Positions 1 through 7,264 of a stretch of 64,000 nt of DNA are shown piece after piece; positions within the stretch are counted from its first letter, which is position 1; every line of letters starts with the position of its first letter. The translations under genes and the position numbers were made by a program. Source of the stretch: an uncultured Lachnospiraceae bacterium (lineage in GTDB: Bacteria; Bacillota; Clostridia; Lachnospirales; Lachnospiraceae); the NCBI GenBank assembly GCA_949743325.1, contig CATJTQ010000089.1, positions 85,548-149,547 on the forward strand, written 5' to 3'. A model generated the notes under the pieces. It had not been told where the DNA came from. It saw only the letters and a program-made list of their open reading frames with translations, and searched no databases.

Positions 1-276
1 CTCTATTACTATCTTATCCGGATCATCTACGATACCTACAACACAGGCATCCACCGGAGAATTTTCATTTCCACTGCCGACTCTTGCCGCACTTCCAGTC
101 GATACAAGTACAATCTCACCAATGCCGGCGCCAACATTATCTACTGCGACAACTCTCGTTTGTCCTTCAGAAAAACTCATGTCCTGCATAGAATCTACAA
201 TCAGAAATTTGCTGCCTACCAGATTTGCATTTTTTCTAGTACTTATAACAGTACCTACAACTTTTCCAATTATCAT
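1..276 (-). CDS. EutN/CcmL-family BMC vertex protein (3' end cut by window)
   Basis: Pentameric protein of the EutN/CcmL family, which caps the vertices of microcompartment shells. The 92 visible residues begin MIIGKVVGTVISTRKN and include the typical GAGIGEIVLVSTGSAAR stretch and a VDACVVGIVD segment. The family is usually about 90-100 residues, so only a few C-terminal residues are missing. AGGAGG lies 6 bases before the ATG, and the gene follows pduL by 18 bases, so it is the last visible gene of the BMC operon. The reading frame is open at base 1. Confidence 0.93.
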   Translation of the reverse strand, partial: MIIGKVVGTVISTRKNANLVGSKFLIVDSMQDMSFSEGQTRVVAVDNVGAGIGEIVLVSTGSAARVGSGNENSPVDACVVGIVDDPDKIVIE

Positions 277-294
277 GACAAGCCTCCTGCAATT

Positions 295-936
295 CTACTT
301 AAGCAAAACTCCCATATCTTTTCCGACACCAAGACCATTTGCCTCATCTGTGTCAATATGCATCTCTAACGTAAAGGACTTATCCACACGAATAAGTACC
401 TCATCAAAAACGCCGCCCCGACCATTATCAAAACGAACTTTAACTGTCTGACCGCTCTTTACACCAAATCTATCTGCATCTGTCGGTGACATATGTATAT
501 GTCTTTTAGCAACAATACATCCCTCTTCTAAATAAAGAACTCCTTTTGGTCCAACTATGGCAATAGGAGCTGAACCATCCAAATCTCCTGACTCTCTAAC
601 CGGAGGATTAATACCAAGACGTATCGCATCTGTCTTTGCGACCTCAACCTGTGACCTTTTTCTCTCAGGTCCAAGTATACGGACATTCTCAATAGCACGC
701 AGTTTAGTTCCTACTAATGTAACACACTCCATTGCAGCGAACTGTCCGCCCATCAAATCCTTTTTCTTATTTAGCTGATATCCTTTTCCAAACAGAACCT
801 CAACATGTTCTCTCGTAAGATGAACATGACGCGCAGAAACTCCAATGGGAATTTTTTCTTCACTTTCCTGCAACTGATTTTCATTTATCTGCTTAGCGAC
901 AAGCTTAGCAATCTGTTCTACTAATTGTTCCTGCAT
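295..936 (-). CDS. pduL: PduL-type phosphate propanoyltransferase
   Basis: Phosphotransacylase converting propionyl-CoA to propionyl phosphate inside the microcompartment and so recycling CoA. Diagnostic metal-binding motifs are visible: SARHVHLT, KRHIHMSP and MHIDTDEANG, in two beta-barrel repeats. I chose the ATG at 936 because AGGAG lies 6-7 bases upstream; the frame stays open to 993 (19 more residues) but without a good ribosome site. With this start the N-terminus is MQEQLVEQIAKLVAKQIN, an amphipathic helix like known PduL encapsulation peptides, followed by a linker. It sits between a shell gene and the vertex gene. Confidence 0.93.
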   Translation of the reverse strand: MQEQLVEQIAKLVAKQINENQLQESEEKIPIGVSARHVHLTREHVEVLFGKGYQLNKKKDLMGGQFAAMECVTLVGTKLRAIENVRILGPERKRSQVEVAKTDAIRLGINPPVRESGDLDGSAPIAIVGPKGVLYLEEGCIVAKRHIHMSPTDADRFGVKSGQTVKVRFDNGRGGVFDEVLIRVDKSFTLEMHIDTDEANGLGVGKDMGVLLK

Positions 937-1006
937 CATTTCACTCCTAACCAATTCACTGTTTCTGCCAATGAAATAATTCTTTACAGCCATCTACATT
1001 ACCGTC

Positions 1007-1303
1007 TCATATGAAATTCTGTCGTTGTGCGCTCTCAGTAACTAACCGCATGGTCTCCTCGTGCGGATTAGCAATAACATAACTTGCAACAATATTTCCA
1101 TCTGCTTGCTCAAGTGCAGCATCTACGGCAGCAGTCACTGCTGATACAGAACCCTGTATAACAATTGTAACTAATCTGCCACCAAGCTTCTTCTCCCATG
1201 TTAAAAACCGCACTTCTGCGGTCTTTAACATGATGTCTAAAGCCTGTACTGCATCTGCGCAATTGGGTAATTCAATGATACCAATCGCTTTTTTCATAAA
1301 CAA
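1007..1303 (-). CDS. BMC-domain shell protein (hexamer-forming type)
   Basis: Single BMC domain protein of 98 residues, a building block of the shell facets. The fold is recognisable from KAIGIIELPNCADAVQALDIML at the start, VTIVIQGSVSAVTAAVDAA in the middle and YVIANPHEE near the end. The loop that would line the central pore reads KKLGGRL rather than the KIGSGL of its neighbour, so its pore may pass different molecules. The start could be the ATG at 1303 or the one at 1297 (MKKAIG). It lies 17 bases from the next shell gene upstream in the operon. Confidence 0.93.
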   Translation of the reverse strand: MFMKKAIGIIELPNCADAVQALDIMLKTAEVRFLTWEKKLGGRLVTIVIQGSVSAVTAAVDAALEQADGNIVASYVIANPHEETMRLVTESAQRQNFI

Positions 1304-1320
1304 TCCCTTACTTTGCTCAA

Positions 1321-1599
1321 TTATTTGATAACTGGTAAGATTTTCTCTACATCACCATGTGGTCTTGGAATTACATGTACAGCTACAAGTTCGCCTAATT
1401 TTGCTGCTGCTGCCGCACCTGACTCTGTAGCTGCCTTAACAGCTCCAACATCACCGCGAACCATGATTGTTACAAGTCCTGAACCAATCTTCTCTGTTCC
1501 TACTAATGTAACGTCTGCTGATTTAACCATTGCATCTGCTGCTTCAATTGATGCTACTAAACCTCTTGTTTCTACCATTCCTAAAGCTTCCTGTGTCAT
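1321..1599 (-). CDS. PduA/EutM-like BMC shell protein
   Basis: Major shell hexamer protein, 92 residues from the ATG at 1599, which has AAGGAGGA 8 bases upstream; an upstream extension to 1623 lacks one. The sequence [20 protein letters not shown] is typical of PduA/EutM/CcmK proteins, and the pore loop reads [10 protein letters not shown], matching the KIGSG motif of the PduA pore that admits 1,2-propanediol. The protein ends [15 protein letters not shown]. Third shell gene from the 3' end of the visible operon. Confidence 0.95.
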   Translation of the reverse strand: MTQEALGMVETRGLVASIEAADAMVKSADVTLVGTEKIGSGLVTIMVRGDVGAVKAATESGAAAAAKLGELVAVHVIPRPHGDVEKILPVIK

Positions 1600-1674
1600 A
1601 ATAAAAATCCTCCTTAAATACAATGTTTATGTGTAATTTTAAAATTAATAAGTAAACCTAACTTACAGTATAAC

Positions 1675-1977
1675 CTACATTGCACGAATTTTCAACATTT
1701 TCTCCGTATCTTTTTCAGGAGACGCAATAATATATTTCGATACAACGCCGGTAAGACTTTTTACCACTTCTTCAGCCGCAGCCATAGCCACTTCCACATC
1801 CGCAACACTGCCGCGCATCTTAACAAGCATGACAAGAGGCACCGGAAGTTTGTCAGCATTAGCCGGTTTATTTTTGTCAAGTGCATCTATCCTTACTGAA
1901 GCCGCTTTGCAAGCAACATCTGCTGCTACAAGCGCCGCACAACAGCCATACACTTCCAACAATCCCACTGCTTCCAT
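1675..1977 (-). CDS. BMC-domain shell protein with pore-loop insertion
   Basis: Single BMC domain protein of 100 residues (MEAVGLLEVYGCCAALVAAD... YIIASPEKDTEKML). Compared with the PduA-like paralogue it has a longer loop around the expected pore, DKNKPANADKLPVPL, with no GSG motif, so the hexamer would have a different or closed centre. The ATG at 1977 is 8 bases after AAGGAG; the frame also has a GTG at 1983 only 2 bases from that site. It is the first shell gene of the operon after the three enzyme genes. Confidence 0.92.
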   Translation of the reverse strand: MEAVGLLEVYGCCAALVAADVACKAASVRIDALDKNKPANADKLPVPLVMLVKMRGSVADVEVAMAAAEEVVKSLTGVVSKYIIASPEKDTEKMLKIRAM

Positions 1978-2037
1978 CTTCACTACTCCTTCTTGTTATC
2001 TAATCTTTGATAATTAAATTATTTGAGACATCAAATA

Positions 2038-3249
2038 CTACTCATTAACAATGGCAATCTTCAGACCTTCCATTTTAAGATTAGTCTCAAGTGCTTCATT
2101 AATTTGATTCAACGGATACTTATGTGTAATAAGTTTGCTCATTGGCAAACCAATAGCCTTAGCTCCTTTTAAGAAATCAAAAGTTGTCGCATAGTCTCTT
2201 AAAGTATATACCCATGAACCAACTGTAGTAATTTCTTTAGAACAAATATCAAAGTGTGGATTGATTGTTGCGTCCCCACCATTTATAAAGAAACCTAGTT
2301 CACATAATCCACCACCGTTACGGATAAACTTGTAAATATTAGCATGTGCAACAGGTGAACCTGTACACTGGAAAGCAAAATCTGCAAGATATCCACCGAA
2401 TGCATCTTTAACAGCACCGGTCAAAGCTTCAATTCCTTTATGGTCTTTAAAATTAACAGCAGCAGACGCACCCATCTCTTTTGCAAAATCTAATCTCTTC
2501 TGCTCTCCGTCAACCGCAACAATATTCTGTATACCAAGAGTTTTCAGTACGGCAATACAGATCAAACCAATAGGTCCACAGCCCTGAACTACTACACGGC
2601 TGTTAAATCTTAGAATACCAGTTGTCTTAGCTCTCTCAACAGCATGAACAAGAACTGCACATGGCTCAATCAATATACGTGAATCCAAATCCAAATCACT
2701 TACATTAAAAATTGTTGAACCGCCGCGAACTAAAATATAGTCTGAAAACCAACCATTTAAATGAATGTCATCATCAGGAAGAAGTCCATATACATCTGCG
2801 CCGCCAACATTTTGTTTGTTTAAATCAAACATGGTAATGTCTGGATCATCTTTAAAAATCATACATGTAACTACTTTATCTCCGATATTAAGCGGTTTTC
2901 CTGCACTATCCTTAGTTACATTTTTACCCATCTTTACAATCTCGCCTGTGCCTTCATGACCAAGCGCTACTGGAATAAGACTAAAAGGATCTCTCTTAAA
3001 TTCATGGGCATCTGTTCCACATACTCCGCAGCCTTCAACTTTTACTAAAACATCATCGTCACCGACTTCCGGAATAGGATATTCTTTAACGTCAAAATGA
3101 CCCAATGATGTAAGCATAGCCACTTTCGCTGTGGCAGGCAATGCCTTAACTGCAGAAGCCGACGCTGTGTTTACAGCAGTTCCGTTTTTAGGTGTACCCC
3201 CAAGTTCTACAAGAACCTGCTTAACAATTTCTTCTATATTCATATCCAC
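2038..3249 (-). CDS. Zn-dependent medium-chain alcohol dehydrogenase with N-terminal encapsulation peptide
   Basis: Probably reduces propionaldehyde to 1-propanol (or lactaldehyde to 1,2-propanediol), regenerating NAD+ in the lumen. Residues 3-20 (MNIEEIVKQVLVELGG) form an amphipathic helix joined by an Ala/Thr-rich linker to the enzyme, as in encapsulated cargo. Catalytic zinc residues appear in GCGVCGTDAHEF (C77) and GHEG (H98, E99); the NAD-binding loop is GCGPIG. The four-cysteine structural-zinc lobe usual in this family is absent: after GHE only one Cys (VVTCMIF) is seen. The start is a GTG 9 bases after AGGAG; an ATG lies two codons in. Such dehydrogenases occur in fucose/rhamnose-type glycyl-radical BMC loci. 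Confidence 0.92.
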   Translation of the reverse strand: MDMNIEEIVKQVLVELGGTPKNGTAVNTASASAVKALPATAKVAMLTSLGHFDVKEYPIPEVGDDDVLVKVEGCGVCGTDAHEFKRDPFSLIPVALGHEGTGEIVKMGKNVTKDSAGKPLNIGDKVVTCMIFKDDPDITMFDLNKQNVGGADVYGLLPDDDIHLNGWFSDYILVRGGSTIFNVSDLDLDSRILIEPCAVLVHAVERAKTTGILRFNSRVVVQGCGPIGLICIAVLKTLGIQNIVAVDGEQKRLDFAKEMGASAAVNFKDHKGIEALTGAVKDAFGGYLADFAFQCTGSPVAHANIYKFIRNGGGLCELGFFINGGDATINPHFDICSKEITTVGSWVYTLRDYATTFDFLKGAKAIGLPMSKLITHKYPLNQINEALETNLKMEGLKIAIVNE

Positions 3250-3287
3250 CGCTTATCACTCCTTTACTCGTTTAAAATATATGTTAT

Positions 3288-4715
3288 CTATCTGATACAT
3301 AAGGAATCGCACATTGTACATCTTCTGCTCTTAGTAAATGTCTTAGCAGATGATAGTCCCTCCCCTGTTCGGCTTGCAATTGTAAATGTTGTGTATCCTT
3401 CTCCGCCAAATCCCAACGCTGCATAAGAAGGACCATTTTTTACAAATATCGCAGTATCAAGTGCTTTTCCATATTTAGTGAGGTTATTGACATTTGTTGA
3501 GTGCATATGTGCAGAATGACGATTTCCATGTTCAAGCTCAACTGCAGTCTCTATTCCTTCATCGACATCTTTAACACGAACAATACCGAGAATAGGCATC
3601 ATAAGTTCCTCATCGATCATCGGATGTTTCTTGTTACCTTCGAATATAATACAGCGAATATCGTCGCCAACTGAAACGCCTATTTTACTTAGAAGCACTT
3701 TTGCACTTCTGCCCACACAATCACGGTTAAGAGTCTGGCGTCCGTTCTTATTGACAAATACTGTCTGTGTAAGTTTTTCAACTTCGTCTTTATTTGCATG
3801 ATAACATCCATTTTGCTCCATAAAGTAGATAAGCTCGTCTGCTATTGTATCAACTGCAATTACTTCCTTCTCTGCAATACATGGAAGATTGTTATCAAAG
3901 GTACATCCATTAACAATGTCTTCAGCTGCTTTCTTAATATCAGCTGTATCATCGACAAGCACCGGAGGATTACCGGCACCAGCGCCGATCGCTCTCTTAC
4001 CGCTTGAGAGAACTTTGGTAACAACACCAGGTCCCCCTGTAGCCACTAGAAGAGAAATATCTTTATGTGAAAATATTGTCTGACTAACTTCCATTGTAGG
4101 ATTCTTAACTGCAACAGCTAAATTAGCAGGACCGCCAACTTCTACACATGCACGGTTTACCATATCTATAGCATAATTAGATACATTTTTAGCTCCCGGA
4201 TGAGGTGCAAATACAACTGCATTTCCAGCAGCAAGCATACCGATTGTATTGCATATTACTGTCTCTGAAGGATTAGTAGATGGAGTAACAGCACCAATCA
4301 CACCAAATGGTCCCTGCTCTATCAATGTAAGTCCTCTGTCGCCTGACCATGCAATTGTCTGCAAATCTTCTGTTCCCGGAGTTTTCTCTGCAACCAACTG
4401 ATGTTTTAAGATTTTATGACCAACATTACCCATCTTAGTCTCTTCAACACCCATCTCAGCGAGAACCTTTGCATTCTCCAGAGTTTTCTTGCGGATATTA
4501 GCAATAATCTTCTCTCTGAATTCTAAAGGCATAGGCTGAATCTCTTTCTGGGCTGCTTTTGCAGCTGCTATAGCATCTTCAATATTATCAAAAACACCCA
4601 TAAGGTCACCTTTACTTGCAGTTGCAGAAGAGGCTGGTGCAGATGCTGTACTTGAAGCGCTTCCCATTCCTGTCAATACTCCGCGGACAATGTCCTTGAT
4701 TTCCTGTTCTGTCAT
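3288..4715 (-). CDS. pduP: CoA-acylating aldehyde dehydrogenase (PduP/EutE type) with encapsulation peptide
   Basis: Oxidises propionaldehyde to propionyl-CoA with NAD+ and CoA, the central aldehyde step of the microcompartment. Residues 1-18 (MTEQEIKDIVRGVLTGMG) are the amphipathic encapsulation helix, followed by an Ala/Ser linker (19-36). The ALDH fold shows TPSTNPSETV, LVATGGPGVV, GAGAGNPPVLVDDTAD and the catalytic cysteine C279 in DNNLPC. The protein ends in a Cys-bearing tail, RRCTMCDSLCIR. Length 475 is normal for PduP/EutE. GGAGGTG lies 8 bases before the ATG, and the gene is 18 bases downstream of the aldolase gene. Confidence 0.94.
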   Translation of the reverse strand: MTEQEIKDIVRGVLTGMGSASSTASAPASSATASKGDLMGVFDNIEDAIAAAKAAQKEIQPMPLEFREKIIANIRKKTLENAKVLAEMGVEETKMGNVGHKILKHQLVAEKTPGTEDLQTIAWSGDRGLTLIEQGPFGVIGAVTPSTNPSETVICNTIGMLAAGNAVVFAPHPGAKNVSNYAIDMVNRACVEVGGPANLAVAVKNPTMEVSQTIFSHKDISLLVATGGPGVVTKVLSSGKRAIGAGAGNPPVLVDDTADIKKAAEDIVNGCTFDNNLPCIAEKEVIAVDTIADELIYFMEQNGCYHANKDEVEKLTQTVFVNKNGRQTLNRDCVGRSAKVLLSKIGVSVGDDIRCIIFEGNKKHPMIDEELMMPILGIVRVKDVDEGIETAVELEHGNRHSAHMHSTNVNNLTKYGKALDTAIFVKNGPSYAALGFGGEGYTTFTIASRTGEGLSSAKTFTKSRRCTMCDSLCIR

Positions 4716-4733
4716 TTATAGGACACCTCCAAA

Positions 4734-5546
4734 TTATTTCATCTGAGACAATATCTTCTTAGTTACCTCTGCAACAATTTTCTCTACATCAGCAGATCCA
4801 CCTGCATTTGAATCACATGATCCGCCTGCACAGGCTGAATGACATCCGCCGCCGCATTTACCGCCAAGCTCAGCACAAAGATTTGCAGGATGTTTTCCTG
4901 GAAGTCCAAACTGTCTTCTAATCTCATATAATCTCTTAACCTGAGCTTCACTTAATTCTTTAGGTCCGCCTAACTGACGTGCCTTATATAATAATTCAGC
5001 ATAAAATTCAAGTGATTCCATCTTATGATAAGCAGAGAGCAAATCAACTGAGAATGATAAAGCGCCATGGTTCTCAAGCAAAACTGCATCATAATATGGA
5101 AGATATTTCTCAACTGCATCCGGAATTTCATTTGTAGAAGGCGTACCATATTCAGCAATCGGAACACAGCCTAATGCGATAACTGCCTCAGGCATAATCG
5201 GAGCTGTCAATGGAATTCCTGCAATAGCAAAAGATGTGGCATATGATGGATGTGCATGTACAACTGAATTAACATCAGGTCTGCACTTGTAAACTCTCAT
5301 ATGCATTTTAATTTCTGAAGATGGACGGAAATTTCCGTTCGCTTGGATAACATTGCCCTCAGCATCAACTTTACATATGTACTCAGGTGTCATAAAACCC
5401 TTAGAAACACCTGTTGGTGTACATAAATATTCATTATCAGAAAGTTTTACGGAAATATTACCATCATTAGCCGCAACCATTCCTCTGTCATAAATCCTCT
5501 TTCCGATTTCGCAAATCTGTTTCTTAATTTCGTACTCGTTTGCCAT
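4734..5546 (-). CDS. fucA: Class II aldolase (L-fuculose-phosphate aldolase type) with C-terminal encapsulation peptide
   Basis: Likely splits L-fuculose-1-phosphate (or rhamnulose-1-phosphate) into dihydroxyacetone phosphate and L-lactaldehyde, feeding the BMC pathway. Zinc ligands are H97 and H99 (VVHAHPSYA) and H160 (ENHGAL), with the probable catalytic E78 (RPSSEIKMH). After residue 222 the protein continues into a Gly/Cys-rich linker with C224, C231, C235, C239 and C244, then an amphipathic helix VEKIVAEVTKKILSQMK (254-270) that resembles the tails of the neighbouring enzymes. First gene of the operon, with AAGGAGG 5 bases before the ATG and a strong promoter about 95 bases upstream. The exact sugar cannot be told from sequence. 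Confidence 0.93.
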   Translation of the reverse strand: MANEYEIKKQICEIGKRIYDRGMVAANDGNISVKLSDNEYLCTPTGVSKGFMTPEYICKVDAEGNVIQANGNFRPSSEIKMHMRVYKCRPDVNSVVHAHPSYATSFAIAGIPLTAPIMPEAVIALGCVPIAEYGTPSTNEIPDAVEKYLPYYDAVLLENHGALSFSVDLLSAYHKMESLEFYAELLYKARQLGGPKELSEAQVKRLYEIRRQFGLPGKHPANLCAELGGKCGGGCHSACAGGSCDSNAGGSADVEKIVAEVTKKILSQMK

Positions 5547-5648
5547 TCATCTTTCCTCCTTAATTATTATAGCCTCAGAAACAAGCAAAACTGCTCCTTT
5601 GGCGCATCAAAAATGTTTGTTTATGTTGTTTTATTTCTGATTACAATC

Positions 5649-5677
5649 ATTCTAACACACTTTAAGGACAAGTGCAA
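5649..5677 (-). promoter_or_regulatory. Sigma-A-type promoter of the BMC operon
   Basis: On the minus strand TTGCAC (5672-5677) and TAGAAT (5649-5654) are separated by exactly 17 bases, giving a transcript with about 95 bases of leader before the aldolase gene. Confidence 0.7.
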
Positions 5678-5692
5678 CTGTTTTAACACTTT

Positions 5693-5719
5693 TTTTTCAA
5701 TTGCAGACAAATTGAAAAA
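5693..5719. promoter_or_regulatory. 10-bp perfect inverted repeat upstream of the BMC promoter
   Basis: TTTTTCAATT (5693-5702) and AATTGAAAAA (5710-5719) form a perfect inverted repeat with a 7-base spacer. It begins 16 bases upstream of the -35 box, where an activator would bind. No regulator gene is visible next to it, so the cognate protein is unknown. The 328-base gap 5547-5874 holds this repeat, the promoter and the terminator at 5823-5864, and no gene that I can support. Confidence 0.4.
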
Positions 5720-5822
5720 TGTGCCAACTTTTAGTATCTGTCGGACATTATGTATTTCAAGCTGACAACAAAGCCAATACAACACAAAACCACACAATCC
5801 CACTGTGTTTTTATAACAAAAG

Positions 5823-5864
5823 AAAAATAACCCTGCCAAATATTTCATCTGCAGGGTTATTTTT
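5823..5864. terminator. Bidirectional terminator after rplT
   Basis: A 14-bp perfect stem (core ATAACCCTGC / GCAGGGTTAT) with a 14-base loop, with U-rich stretches on both sides. It ends the infC-rpmI-rplT transcript on the minus strand, 11 bases after the rplT stop. Confidence 0.9.
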
Positions 5865-5874
5865 GATATTATAT

Positions 5875-6231
5875 TTAAGCTAATTTTGATTTTGCAAGTT
5901 CAACTAAAGATTTGAATCCTTCAGCATCATTTATAGCCATCTCTGATAAAACTTTGCGGTTAAGTTCAACACCAGCAAGTTTTAAGCCATGCATAAATTT
6001 ACTGTATGACAAACCATTCATTCTTGCTGCTGCATTGATTCTGGCAATCCACAATCTTCTAAATTCACGTTTTCTCTCTTTTCTTCCTGAGTATGAAGTT
6101 GCAAGCGCTCTCATAACAGACTGCTTTGCTACGCGATACTGTTTTGAGCGTGCTCCTCTGTAACCTTTAGCAAGTTTCAATACTCTATTATGTTTTTTCT
6201 TTGCATTTAATCCGCCTTTTACTCTAGCCAT
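5875..6231 (-). CDS. rplT: Ribosomal protein L20
   Basis: Large-subunit protein bL20 (118 residues), needed early in 50S assembly and, in Firmicutes, a repressor of its own operon by binding the leader RNA. The sequence [26 protein letters not shown] and [20 protein letters not shown] is unmistakable. AGGAGG precedes the ATG. Last gene of infC-rpmI-rplT, 27 bases after rpmI. Confidence 0.98.
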   Translation of the reverse strand: MARVKGGLNAKKKHNRVLKLAKGYRGARSKQYRVAKQSVMRALATSYSGRKERKREFRRLWIARINAAARMNGLSYSKFMHGLKLAGVELNRKVLSEMAINDAEGFKSLVELAKSKLA

Positions 6232-6258
6232 TTCTAAGTTCCTCCTTCTAGGTCTTAA

Positions 6259-6456
6259 TTAAAGATAAGGTAAAATCTTCTTCATATTCTTTACATTTGT
6301 AGCATCTGTAATAGCTGCTTTCCTTAAGTTTCTTTTTCTCTTAGCGCTCTTCTTTGTAAGAATATGGCTTTTATAAGCCTTATTTCTCTTTAATTTACCT
6401 GTTCCGGTAACCTTAAATCTTTTTGCTGCTGATTTCTTTGTCTTTATTTTTGGCAT
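6259..6456 (-). CDS. rpmI: Ribosomal protein L35
   Basis: Large-subunit protein bL35, 65 residues, beginning [20 protein letters not shown] and ending [11 protein letters not shown] chose the ATG at 6456, which has AAGGAGG upstream and gives the normal family length; the open frame continues 20 codons further without a ribosome site. Middle gene of the infC operon. Confidence 0.98.
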   Translation of the reverse strand: MPKIKTKKSAAKRFKVTGTGKLKRNKAYKSHILTKKSAKRKRNLRKAAITDATNVKNMKKILPYL

Positions 6457-6550
6457 AACCATTTCCTCCTTAAAATTCTTTGTCAAATCTATGCCCGACA
6501 GTTTGTCCGGCTCCAAATACGCGGAAATAAATCCTCGTATTATTGGCTTA

Positions 6551-7060
6551 CTAATTTTTCTTTTCTGCTAAAAACATTGTCATGCTGCGTCCTTCAAGCT
6601 TAGGTGATTTTTCTATAACAGCAACGTCTGAAAGCCTCTCGGCAAACTCGTCAAGAATATGTTTACTGCTCTGAACATGAGCCATCTCTCTTCCGCGAAA
6701 ACGAAGCGTTACTTTAACCTTATCTCCTTTAACCAAAAACTTTCTTGCCGACGTTATTTTAGTGTTAATATCATTTTCTTCAATATTAGGAGAAAGTCTG
6801 ACTTCTTTTACATCGATAGTCTTCTGTTTTTTTCTTGCCTCTTTTTCTTTTCTTGCAAGCTCGTATTTATATTTTCCATAATCTGTAATCTTACAGACAG
6901 GCGGTTTTGCTGTAGGTGCAATTTTAATCAAATCTAAATCTGCTTCTCTTGCAAGAGCAAGGGCCTCTTTAGATGACATAATACCAACCTGTTCTCCGTC
7001 TGCTCCAATCACTCGTACTTCTCTGTCTCTAATTTGTTCGTTAATAAATAAATCGCTTAT
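6551..7060 (-). CDS. infC: Translation initiation factor IF-3, probable non-AUG start
   Basis: IF-3 polices start-codon choice on the 30S subunit. [22 protein letters not shown] and the C-terminal [17 protein letters not shown] are typical. No ATG lies near the expected N-terminus. GGAGG (7069-7073 region) is followed after 8 bases by ATA AGC GAT TTA TTT, matching the known Firmicute arrangement where infC starts with a rare AUU/AUA/AUC codon that IF-3 itself discriminates against. I place the start at the ATA (7058-7060); an ATC at 7061-7063 or a GTG at 7073-7075, which overlaps the ribosome site, are alternatives. 169 residues with this start. Confidence 0.93.
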   Translation of the reverse strand: MSDLFINEQIRDREVRVIGADGEQVGIMSSKEALALAREADLDLIKIAPTAKPPVCKITDYGKYKYELARKEKEARKKQKTIDVKEVRLSPNIEENDINTKITSARKFLVKGDKVKVTLRFRGREMAHVQSSKHILDEFAERLSDVAVIEKSPKLEGRSMTMFLAEKKN

Positions 7061-7083
7061 GATAAGCACCTCCACAATAAAAT

Positions 7084-7110
7084 TAAAAAAAGATAGCCCG
7101 ATGAGCTATC
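7084..7110 (-). terminator. Attenuator hairpin before infC
   Basis: Minus-strand GATAGC, loop of 7, GCTATC, then TTTTTTT. It lies 24 bases before the infC ribosome binding region, so read-through is needed for expression. Confidence 0.8.
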
Positions 7111-7229
7111 CCTGCAATACACAATACTGCCATATAATCATTATATGACACTAGCAAATAATGTATTAACCCAAGTCATGTTCTGTTCATGCTAAGGTGA
7201 GAGGAATACTCTGCTTTGTTTTCTAAACC
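7092..7229 (-). ncRNA. infC-rpmI-rplT leader (L20-type autoregulatory leader)
   Basis: The transcript leader between the promoter and infC is about 170 bases and ends in a rho-independent hairpin, GATAGC ... GCTATC (7092-7110) followed by seven Ts on the minus strand. This terminator sits upstream of the first gene, the hallmark of attenuation; in Bacillus the equivalent leader is controlled by L20. The stretch contains CTCTCACC and ATGACTTGGG segments that look like clostridial infC leaders. Exact folding was not computed. Confidence 0.75.
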
Positions 7230-7235
7230 TTTGTT

Positions 7236-7264
7236 ACCCTACCATATCTCGCCTCAATTGTCAA
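7236..7264 (-). promoter_or_regulatory. Promoter of the infC operon
   Basis: Minus strand TTGACA (7259-7264), 17-base spacer, TAGGGT (7236-7241) preceded by TGG, an extended -10. The -35 box overlaps the stop codon of the upstream helicase gene. Confidence 0.65.

Noticed and set aside
5621..5848. 75-residue open frame on the minus strand between the BMC operon and rplT
   Set aside because: It runs across the rplT terminator stem, the BMC promoter lies inside it, it has no ribosome site, and its composition is not protein-like.
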